Shown: positions 54,321 to 64,000 of the stretch, one piece after another
Numbering within the stretch: the first letter of the stretch is position 1
Layout: each line of letters opens with the position of its first letter
Assembly: GCA_963932145.1 (NCBI GenBank)
Contig: OZ010587.1
Location: forward strand, 107,822,396 to 107,886,395
DNA from: Acanthosepion lycidas
Lineage: Eukaryota > Mollusca > Cephalopoda > Sepiida > Sepiidae
DNA length: 64,000 bases
Direction of reading: 5' to 3'
Made by a program: the position numbers and the translations under genes
The notes under the pieces: model-generated
Told to the model about the DNA's origin: nothing
The model's database searches: none
Seen by the model: only the letters and a program-made list of their open reading frames with translations

Positions 54321-54421
54321 TTAGGTTAGTGCAAAAATAATGACGTAATAATGTCGTTTTTTGACGTTAAAAATAATTCAAAAAACGACATTATTGCGTC
54401 ATTATTTTTGCACTAACCTAA
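54321..54421. mobile_element. palindromic mariner MITE, copy i (long form)
   Basis: TTAGGTTAGTGCAAAAATAA ... TTATTTTTGCACTAACCTAA with TA at both sides. The same G-to-A change is present in both arms (compensatory). Confidence 0.9.
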
Positions 54422-54499
54422 TACTAATTTTTATACAGTACGAGGCCCGAGAGCCACTCAAGTTAAAGGGTTGCTGTTAAACCGTTTGTAATAAACGAG

Positions 54500-54990
54500 A
54501 GGTGTTAATTTAATCGTTAATGGCTTGCCACTCGTATCCAAAAATACCCGCCAACTAGGCCAGCTCTCTAATCCCTATTGCAGACGCTTGCTCATTTGTG
54601 TTTCTTCAGCACCCACAAAGCCCACCTGTGGTTTATACCGAGCAGACCTTAGTTTTAATTTCTGGGCGAGAAGCGTGTTATCTGGCGTGATTAAAAATCT
54701 TCAGCCAGCACGCACAAACCCTCGCTCACGATGACTTGTGATTTCGTGGTAGCACAGCCAACAAAGCGTTTTGTTTACCTTATTTCACTGACAAGGTTTG
54801 GGTCAACCCGTGGTATGGTTCTCGGGAATTTTCCAAAGGTGCTGCACGCGGGGATCACCTCCTCTAGACTGATAATATCAAGAAGTCACCATCGTGTCAA
54901 ATCGACCATGGTGAGAATCGAACCTGGGTCTCATGGCCAGAAAGCTAATGGCCACGTGTCTATAAACGAATTGTGCAATAAAATGAAAGC
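54500..54990 (+). repeat. interspersed repeat, pair with 44840-45240, ending in a tRNA-like segment
   Basis: Same landmarks (CTGTGGTTTATA, CCCTCGCTCACGATGACTTG, GTATGGTTCTC). The right end GGTGAGAATCGAACCTGGGT is an antisense B box, suggesting a SINE read on the minus strand. Confidence 0.6.
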
Positions 54991-55290
54991 GTAACCAGTA
55001 AGCAGTTAATATCGCAAGGATAAAGAATCAAAATAAAGATTGACTTGACGATTAAATTGTCCAGGGAATCACTCACGCGGGAGTTTGGGAAATTTTCTCT
55101 GGGTGAAACTTTATAATTATAAAAAAAATAAGGGCTATTAAAACCCGTGGAAGCGGCAATGGAAGGTCCTAGTCGTAAAGATCTGAACTGGTGGCAACTA
55201 AAAAGTGGAGCTCATGTGAACACTTGCCATGGAAACAGCAATAGGCTTATGATGTGTGGAAAGAGGGCGAAGAGTGGGAAAATATTTTCC

Positions 55291-55410
55291 TCTGTCTATA
55301 TATCTGAGATGAGGTATTATGATTATTTTCATTATTTACATTATTCGGACTGTTATCCTCATCTTCATTGCTTTCTTCACAACGTTTCGGCCGTTGTACC
55401 CTCCGGCCAC
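55291..55410 (-). repeat. Penelope-associated repeat (family 1) fragment
   Basis: CTGTCTATATATCTGAGATG through CAACGTTTCGGCCGTTGTAC and CCTCCGGCCACT; stops at the start of the pyrimidine satellite. 54990-55290 has no other feature. Confidence 0.75.
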
Positions 55411-55439
55411 TGCTCTTTAAGTTTCACTCTTAAACTCTT

Positions 55440-57595
55440 TATTTTTCTTACTCTCCCTGGCATGATATCTTTCTTTCTTTCTTTCTTTTTTAACTTTCTC
55501 TTTTAAATTCTTTATCTTTCTTACTCTCCCGTTTATTCTTTCTGTCTGTCTTTCTTTCTATCTTTCTTTCTTTCTTTCTTTCTAAGTTTCTTTTAAACCC
55601 ATTATCCATCTTACTCTCCCTTACATGCTTCCTTTTAAATTTTCTTTTTTAAACTCTTTATCTTTCTTACTCTCCCGTTTATTCTTTTTTTCTTTTTTCT
55701 TTTTAATTTTCTTTTTTAAACTCTTTATCTTTCTTACTCTCCCGTTTATTCTTTCTTTCTTTCTATCTTTCTTTCTTTCCTTCTTTCTCTTAACTTTTCT
55801 TTTTTAAACTCTTTACCTTTCTTAATCTCCCGTTTATTCTTTTTTTCTTTTTTCTTTTTAATTTTCTTTTTTAAACTCTTTATCTTTCTTACTCTCCCGT
55901 TTATTCTTTCTTTCTTTCTATCTTTCTTTCTTTCCTTCTTTCTCTTAACTTTTCTTTTTTAAACTCTTTACCTTTCTTAATCTCCCGTTTATTCTTTTTT
56001 TCTTTTTTCTTTTTAATTTTCTTTTTTAAACTCTTTATCTTTCTTACTCTCCCGTTTATTCTTTCTTTCTTTCTATCTTTCTTTCTTTCCTTCTTTCTCT
56101 TAACTTTTCTTTTTTAAACTCTTTACCTTTCTTAATCTCCCGTTTATTCTTTTTTTCTTTTTTCTTTTTAATTTTCTTTTTTAAACTCTTTATCTTTCTT
56201 ACTCTCCCGTTTATTCTTTCTTTCTTTCTATCTTTCTTTCTTTCCTTCTTTCTCTTAACTTTTCTTTTTTAAACTCTTTACCTTTCTTAATCTCCCGTTT
56301 ATTCTTTTTTTCTTTTTTCTTTTTAATTTTCTTTTTTAAACTCTTTATCTTTCTTACTCTCCCGTTTATTCTTTCTTTCTTTCTATCTTTCTTTCTTTCC
56401 TTCTTTCTCTTAACTTTTCTTTTTTAAACTCTTTACCTTTCTTAATCTCCCGTTTATTCTTTTTTTCTTTTTTCTTTTTAATTTTCTTTTTTAAACTCTT
56501 TATCTTTCTTACTCTCCCGTTTATTCTTTCTTTCTTTCTATCTTTCTTTCTTTCCTTCTTTCTCTTAACTTTTCTTTTTTAAACTCTTTATCTTTCTTAC
56601 TCTCCCGTTTATTCTTTCTTTATTTCTTTCTTTCTTTCTTTCTTTCTTTTTTTCTTTCTTTTCTACTTTATAATTTTCTCTTTTAAACTCTTATTTTTCT
56701 TACTCTCCCGTTTATTCTTTCTTTCTTTCTATCTTTCTTTCTTTCCTTCTTTCTCTTAACTTTTCTTTTTTAAACTCTTTACCTTTCTTAATCTCCCGTT
56801 TATTCTTTTTTTCTTTTTTCTTTTTAATTTTCTTTTTTAAACTCTTTATCTTTCTTACTCTCCCGTTTATTCTTTCTTTCTTTCTATCTTTCTTTCTTTC
56901 CTTCTTTCTCTTAACTTTTCTTTTTTAAACTCTTTATCTTTCTTACTCTCCCGTTTATTCTTTCTTTATTTCTTTCTTTCTTTCTTTCTTTCTTTTTTTC
57001 TTTCTTTTCTACTTTATAATTTTCTCTTTTAAACTCTTATTTTTCTTACTCTCCCGTTTATTCTTTCTTTCTTTCTATCTTTCTTTCTTTCCTTCTTTCT
57101 CTTAACTTTTCTTTTTTAAACTCTTTATCTTTCTTAATCTCCCGTTTATTCTTTTTTTCTTTTTTCTTTTTAATTTTCTTTTTTAAACTCTTTATCTTTC
57201 TTACTCTCCCGTTTATTCTTTCTTTCTTTCTATCTTTCTTTCTTTCCTTCTTTCTCTTAACTTTTCTTTTTTAAACTCTTTACCTTTCTTAATCTCCCGT
57301 TTATTCTTTTTTTCTTTTTTCTTTTTAATTTTCTTTTTTAAACTCTCTATCTTTCTTACTCTCCCGTTTATTCTTTCTTTCTTTCTTTCTTTTTAAGTTT
57401 CACTTTTAATCTCTTTATCTTTCTTACTCTCCCGTATATTCTTACTTTCTTTCTTTTTTTCTTTCTTTCTTTCTTTTTAATTTTCTCTTTTAAACACTTT
57501 ATCTTTCTTACTCTCCCGTTTATTCTTTCTTTCTTTCTTTCTTTCTTTTTAATTTTCTCTTTTAAACTCTTTATCTTTCTTACTCTCCCGTTTAT

Positions 57596-57635
<40 letters not shown>

Positions 57636-58442
57636 TTTAAGTTTCTCTTTTAAACTCTTTATCTTTCTTACTCTCCAGTTTATTCTTTCTTTCTTTCTTT
57701 CTTCCTTTCTTTCTTTGTTTCTTTTTAATTTTCTCTTTTAAACTCTTTATCTTTCTTACTCTCCCGTTTATTCTTTCTTTCTTTCTTTTTTTCTTTCTTT
57801 TTTACTTTTTAATTTTCTCTTTTAAACTCTTTATCTTTCTTACTCTCCCGTTTATTCTTTCTTTATTTCTTTCTTTCTTTCTTTCTTTCTTTTCTACTTT
57901 ATAATTTTCTCTTTTAAACTCTTATTTTTCTTACTCTCCCGTTTATTCTTTCTTTCTTTCTTTTTTTCTTTCTTTCTTATTAATTTTCTCTTTTAAACTC
58001 TTTATCTTTCTTACTCTCCCTTTTATTCTTTCTTTCTTTCTTCCTTTCTTTCTTTGTTTCTTTCTTTCTTTTTAATTTTCTCTTTTAAACTCTTTATCTT
58101 TCTTACTCTCGCTTTTATTCTTTCTTTCTTTCTTTCTTTCTTTCTTTTTAAGTTTCTCTTTTAAACTCTTTAACTTTCTTACTCTCCCTTTTATTCTTTC
58201 TTTCTTTCTTCCTTTCTTTCTTTGTTTCTTATTAATTTTCTCTTTTAATCTCTTTATCTTTCTTACTCTCCCGTTTATTCTTTCTTTCTTTCTTTCTTTT
58301 TTACTTTTTAGTTTTCTCTTTTAAACTCTTTATCTTTCTTACACTCTCGTTGAATCTTTCTTTCTTACTTTCCTACTTTTTAATTTTCACTTTTAAACTC
58401 TTTATCTTTCTTACTCTCCCGTTTATTCTTACTTTCTTTTTT

Positions 58443-58474
<32 letters not shown>

Positions 58475-59274
58475 TTTTACTTGTTAATTTTCTCTTTAAA
58501 CTCTTTATCTTTCTTACTCTCCCGTTTATTCTTTCTTTCTTTCTTCCTTTCTTTCTTTGTTTCTTTTTAATTTTTTCTTTTAAACTCTTTATCTTTCTTA
58601 CTCTCCCGTTTATTCTTTTTTTCTTTCTTTCTTTTCTACTTTTTAATTTTCTCTTTTAAACTCTTATCATTCTTACTCTCCCGTTTATTCTTTCTTTCTT
58701 TTAAATGTTCTCTTTTAAAATCTTTATCTTTCTTACTCTCACGTTGATTCTTTCTTTCTTTCTTTCTACTTAATTTTCTCTTTTAAAATCTTTATCTTTC
58801 TTACTCTCCAGTTTATTCTTTCTTTCTTTCTTTCTTTTTAAGTTTCACTTTTAAACTCTTTATCTTTCTTACTCTCCCGTTTATTCTTACCTTCTTACTT
58901 TCTTTCTTTCTTTCTTTTTAATTTTCTTTTAAACTCTTTATCTTTCTTACTCTCCCGTTTATTCTTACCTTCTTACTTTCTTTCTATCTTTCTTTTTAAT
59001 TTTCTTTTAAACTCTTTATCTTTCTTACTCTCCCGTTTATTCTTGCTTTCTTTCTTCCTTTCTTTCTTTGTTTCTTATTAATTTTCTCTTTTAAACTCTT
59101 TTATCTTTCTTACTCTCCCGTTTATTCTTTCTTTCTTTCTTTCTTTCTTTTTAAGTTTCACTTTTAAACCCTTTATCTTTCTTACACTCCCGTTGATTCT
59201 TTCTTTCTTACTTTCTTTCTTTTTAATTTTCTCTTTTAAACTTTTTATCTTTCTTACTCTCCCGTTTATTCTTA

Positions 59275-59305
<31 letters not shown>

Positions 59306-59840
59306 TTTTACTTTTTATTTTTCTCTTTTAAACTCTTTATCTTTCTTACTCTTACCTTTATTCTTTCTTTCTTTCTTTCTTTTTTACTTTTTAATTTGCT
59401 CTTTTAAACTCTTATCTTTCTTACTCTCCCGTTTATTCTTTCTTTCCTTCTTTCTTTCTGTTAAATTTTCTCTTTTAAACTCTTTATCTTTCTTACTCTC
59501 CCGTTTATTCTTTCTTTCTTTCTTCCTTTCTTTCTTTCTTTCTTTTTAAGTTTCTCTTTTAAACTCTTTAACTTTCTTACTCTCCCTTTTATTCTTTCTT
59601 TCTTTCTTCCTTTCTTTCTTTGTTTCTTATTAATTTTCTCTTTTAATCTCTTTATCTTTCTTACTCTCCCGTTTATTCTTTCTTTCTTTCTTTCTTTTTT
59701 ACTTTTTAGTTTTCTCTTTTAAACTCTTTATCTTTCTTACACTCTCGTTGAATCTTTCTTTCTTACTTTCCTACTTTTTAATTTTCACTTTTAAACTCTT
59801 TATCTTTCTTACTCTCCCGTTTATTCTTACTTTCTTTTTT

Positions 59841-59876
<36 letters not shown>

Positions 59877-60680
59877 TTTTACTTGTTAATTTTCTCTTTA
59901 AACTCTTTATCTTTCTTACTCTCCCGTTTATTCTTTCTTTCTTTCTTCCTTTCTTTCTTTGTTTCTTTTTAATTTTTTCTTTTAAACTCTTTATCTTTCT
60001 TACTCTCCCGTTTATTCTTTTTTTCTTTCTTTCTTTTCTACTTTTTAATTTTCTCTTTTAAACTCTTATCATTCTTACTCTCCCGTTTATTCTTTCTTTC
60101 TTTTAAATGTTCTCTTTTAAAATCTTTATCTTTCTTACTCTCACGTTGATTCTTTCTTTCTTTCTTTCTACTTAATTTTCTCTTTTAAAATCTTTATCTT
60201 TCTTACTCTCCAGTTTATTCTTTCTTTCTTTCTTTCTTTTTAAGTTTCACTTTTAAACTCTTTATCTTTCTTACTCTCCCGTTTATTCTTACCTTCTTAC
60301 TTTCTTTCTTTCTTTCTTTTTAATTTTCTTTTAAACTCTTTATCTTTCTTACTCTCCCGTTTATTCTTACCTTCTTACTTTCTTTCTATCTTTCTTTTTA
60401 ATTTTCTTTTAAACTCTTTATCTTTCTTACTCTCCCGTTTATTCTTGCTTTCTTTCTTCCTTTCTTTCTTTGTTTCTTATTAATTTTCTCTTTTAAACTC
60501 TTTTATCTTTCTTACTCTCCCGTTTATTCTTTCTTTCTTTCTTTCTTTCTTTCTTTTTAAGTTTCACTTTTAAACCCTTTATCTTTCTTACACTCCCGTT
60601 GATTCTTTCTTTCTTACTTTCTTTCGTTTTAATTTTCTCTTTTAAACTCTTTATCTTTCTTACTCTCCCGTTTATTCTTA

Positions 60681-60711
<31 letters not shown>

Positions 60712-61274
60712 TTTTACTTTTTATTTTTCTCTTTTAAACTCTTTATCTTTCTTACTCTTACCTTTATTCTTTCTTTCTTTCTTTCTTTTTTACTTTTTAA
60801 TTTGCTCTTTTAAACTCTTATCTTTCTTACTCTCCCGTTTATTCTTTCTTTCCTTCTTTCTTTCTGTTAAATTTTCTCTTTTAAACTCTTTATCTTCTTA
60901 CTCTCCCGTTGATTCTTTCTTTCTTTCTTTCTTTTTAATTTTCTCTTTTAAAATCTTTATCTTTCTTACTCTCCCGTTTATTCTATCTTTCTTTCTTCCT
61001 TTCTTTCGTTGTTTCTTTATAATTTTCTCTTTTAAACTTTTTATCTTTCTTACTCTCCCGTCTTTTCTTTCTTTCTTTCTTTCTTTTTAATTTTCTCTTT
61101 TAAACTATTTATCTTTCTTACACTCCCGTTGAATCTTTCTTTCTTTCTTTCTTTTTAATTTTCTCTTTTAAAATCTTTATCTTTCTTACTCTCCCGTTTA
61201 TTCTTTCTTTCTTTCTTTCTTTTTAAGTTTCACTTTTAAACTTTTTATCTTTCTTAATCTCCCGTTTATTCTTA

Positions 61275-61325
<51 letters not shown>

Positions 61326-61767
61326 TTGAAGTTTCACTTTTAAACTCTTTATCTTTCTTACTCTCCCGTTTATTCTTTCTTTCTTTCTTTCTTTCTTCCT
61401 TTCTTTCTTTGTTTCTTTTTAATTTTCTCTTTTAAACACTTTATCTTTCTTACTCTCCCGTTTATTCTTTCTTTCTTTCTTTCTTTTTAAGTTTCACTTT
61501 TAATCTCTTTATCTTTCTTACTCTCCCGTATATTCTTACTTTCTTTCTTTTTTTCTTTCTTTCTTTCTTTTTAATTTTCTCTTTTAAACACTTTATCTTT
61601 CTTACTCTCCCGTTTATTCTTTCTTTCTTTCTTACTTTTTAAGTTTCTCTTTTAAACTCTTTATCTTTCTTACTCTCCCGTTTATTCTTTCTTTCTTTCT
61701 TTCTTTCTTTCTTTTTTCTTTTTAATTTTCTCTTTTAAACTCTTATCTTTCTTACTCTCCCGTTTAT

Positions 61768-61807
<40 letters not shown>

Positions 61808-62090
61808 TTTAAGTTTCTCTTTTAAACTCTTTATCTTTCTTACTCTCCAGTTTATTCTTTCTTTCTTTCTTTCTTCCTTTCTTTCTTTGTTTCTTTTTAA
61901 TTTTCTCTTTTAAACTCTTTATCTTTCTTACTCTCCCGTTTATTCTTTCTTTCTTTCTTTTTTTCTTTCTTTTTTACTTTTTAATTTTCTCTTTTAAACT
62001 CTTATCTTTCTTACTCTCCCTTTTATTCTTTCTTTCTTTCTTTTTAATTTTCTCTTTTAAACTCTTTATCTTTCTTACTCTCGCTTTTAT

Positions 62091-62122
<32 letters not shown>

Positions 62123-62410
62123 TTTAAGTTTCTCTTTTAAACTCTTTAACTTTCTTACTCTCCCGTTTATTCTTTCTTTCTTTCTTTCTTTCTTTATTTA
62201 TTTATTTTTTTTTAATTTTCTCTTTTAAACTCTTTATCTTTCTTACTCTCCCGTTTATTCTTTGTTTCTTTCTTTCTTTTTAATTTTCTCTTTTAAACTC
62301 TTTATCTTTCTTACTCTCCCGTTTATTCTTTCTTTGTTTCTTTCTTTTTAAGTTTGTCTTTTAAACTCTTTATCTTTCTTACTCTCCCGTTTATTCTTAC
62401 TTTCTCTTTT
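55440..62410. repeat. 7-kb pyrimidine satellite (TTTC-based, ~75-100-bp unit)
   Basis: Each unit has a TTTC run of variable length, TTTTTAATTTTCTCTTTTAA, ACTCTTTATCTTTCTTACTC and TCCCGTTTATTC. From 55811 to about 56600 a dimer repeats with exact 155-bp spacing (CTTTACC at 55811, 55966, 56121, 56276, 56431). Two ~1.4-kb blocks (58150-59500 and 59550-60900) are near-identical, including rare variants such as TTTAACTTTCTTACTCTCCC. F/L/S-rich ORFs are translated satellite. Confidence 0.95.
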
Positions 62411-62663
62411 TCAGTTTCTCTTCTAATCTCATTCTGTTTCTTCAACTCTCTTTCACTCTTTTTAAATACCTCTTTTAATAACTATCTTTAGTTCTTCCTT
62501 TCTTCTTTTCCTCCCTTTCTTTTTCTCTATTTAAAACTATCTTTCTCCTCTTTCTTTTTTATTCTGTCTCTATTTATTTTTCACTCTTTCTTTGTTGTTG
62601 TCGAGCCATAGAAAACAAATGAATCTTTCTCTTTCACTCTCTTTCTCCCTTATTCTCTCTCTG

Positions 62664-62702
<39 letters not shown>

Positions 62703-62919
62703 GTCTGTGTCTCAATGTTTTCCAATCCTTCTCTTTCTTTTTATGCCTCTCTCTTTCAAAATCTCTCTATGTTTCAATCAGTATGTCTTTTAGTCTATCA
62801 ATTTCTCCCCGTTCCCATCACTCTTTCAATTTTTTTTTAACATCGTTCTTTTTCAGTCTTCCTCTCTTTCCTATTACCTTTAACCGCTCGTTCAGTCCCA
62901 TTCTTTGTCTCTTCTTCCG

Positions 62920-62950
<31 letters not shown>

Positions 62951-63060
62951 TTCAATCTCTTCTTTTTCTTTCTCTCTTAATTTTCTCTGATTATTCAATC
63001 TCTCTATCTTCATCTCTCTTTTAATTTCCCATCCGAAACCTACAACTGAAAACATTACAA
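62410..63060. repeat. degenerate pyrimidine-rich flank with (TC)n
   Basis: T/C-rich sequence with TC runs near 62661-62697 and 62921-62946; the arginine/glutamate-rich minus frame is compositional. 63060-63390 has no feature. Confidence 0.85.
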
Positions 63061-63389
63061 AAGGCCTCCGCTTTATCTTTCAACATACCCGAATAATCAT
63101 GTAAGTAGAGAAAACAGCTCTGTCACTGCGACAGGAAAATTATATATCTGCTTTCACGGTGGCTTGTCGGGCCTTTACCCTCCAGTAGACATCCAGAAAT
63201 CCTGTCAGCAGTTATGAAACTATTACCCTCTTTTGTTAAGAAAGGAAAATGAAAATAGACAGATACTGAAAATGAAAAGTCAATAGAATTTTAAAATAAT
63301 AACCTGTATGGAAAGTATATTAGAATAACCCAGAAACAATTCTAACAGCAAACAACCTGCATACGGATATAAAATGACTTCAATAGAGA

Positions 63390-64000
63390 TACAAAAATAG
63401 AAAGGAGTGTAAGACAAGGATGTGTCTTCTCGCCAGTTGAGCAAAGTATTAAGAAACAGTAAAATATCTGGGAAGTATTTTAACAGAGGAATGAAAGTGC
63501 GACACTGAAATCCAAAGGCTCATTTGAATAGCGAAAGATGCCTTCCAAAAGCTAAGCAAAGTATTAATAAACAAGAAAACCGTTAGAAACAACAAAAGAG
63601 TACTAAATTGATATCCGTTTTCTTATATGGCAGTGAGTGCTGGACAATCCCTTCACAGATAAAAAACAGGCTTCAAGCAATAGAAATGTGTCTCTACAGA
63701 AGTATGATGTGGATACTGTGTATACTGTGGACGGAACGACGAAGTATTAGAGAACATGGAAACAAAAGGTACCCTTATACTTAACACCAGGAAGAGATAG
63801 TTGAAATGTATAAGGAACATGATGAGGAAAGAGGGCTTGGAAATTTTGATACTCACAAGACCGAGTGAGGGCAAGAGGAACAGAAAAAAAACAACGCATA
63901 ACCTACCTAGCGAGATTGAGCAAATGTATGGCGGAACAAGACTGATAATTAAATTATATTAAAAGCGACAAAGAAAAGATGGTGCCAGGCTCACCAACGT
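63390..64000 (+). pseudogene. LINE reverse transcriptase C-terminus, cut by the window edge
   Basis: Plus-strand frames with stops: GVRQGCVFSPVEQS (RT motif), then LYGSECWTIPSQIKNRLQAI, EMCLYRSMMWI, WTERRSIREHGNK, and EILILTRPSEGKRNRKKTTH. GVRQGC(V)LSP and the (Y)G.E.W......K.....E....R.M..I.W pattern place it among endonuclease-type LINEs (RTE/Jockey side). Several frameshifts; continues past 64000. Confidence 0.75.

Noticed and set aside
55440-61090. F/L/S-rich ORFs resembling membrane proteins
   Set aside because: Translations of the pyrimidine satellite; hydrophobicity follows from TTT/CTT/TCT codons.

Overview
This is an AT-rich, gene-free stretch of an animal genome, most likely a mollusc and probably a cephalopod. 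That assignment is an inference from the repeat content: dense (TA)n tracts, GATA arrays, tRNA- and 5S-derived SINEs, palindromic mariner MITEs and several retroelement clades, with no bacterial-style coding. I found no intact host gene. Every recognisable protein segment is a degraded transposon or retrotransposon, and most long open frames are translated microsatellites (YIYIYI, SLSLSL, SFFLSFF).

Layout. 1-9 kb: two copies of a DDE transposase pseudogene (1-840, 7.79-8.33 kb), inverted SINEs, opposed LINE 3' ends, a 47-bp minisatellite made from LINE coding sequence, and an RTE-like LINE end. 9-17.5 kb: palindromes around (TA)n, a GATA array, three 5S rRNA-derived SINEs in one orientation, two AT-rich repeat families, and a GC-rich 215-bp insertion. 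17.6-23.4 kb: a 5'-truncated R2-type LINE (reverse transcriptase, zinc knuckle, restriction-like endonuclease remnant) between two ~0.8-kb direct repeats. 23.6-32.5 kb: a mariner remnant, a local duplication in which one copy carries a MITE, a long foldback, and a Penelope-like GIY-YIG fragment. 32.8-34.5 kb: GATA array. 35-46 kb: SINEs, LINE ends, hAT and Tc1 remnants, a CTAT array, and two copies of an unidentified coding fragment. 46-55 kb: further Penelope-like fragments, large palindromes, and a tRNA-SINE dimer carrying degenerate hammerhead ribozymes. 55.4-62.4 kb: a 7-kb pyrimidine satellite with 155-bp and ~1.4-kb higher-order periods. 63.4-64 kb: another LINE end.

The most interesting signal is a module of CTGANGA, a stem-loop and GAAA that recurs in several otherwise different repeat families, some lying beside Penelope-like fragments. 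At 48.4-48.8 kb it is an almost complete type I hammerhead at the 3' end of a tRNA-derived SINE, present twice in tandem 277 bp apart. Nine near-perfect palindromic mariner MITEs (80-103 bp), related empty sites, and the direct-repeat-flanked R2-type LINE are the other main observations. All structural claims come from reading and pairing by eye; no folding or database search was run.
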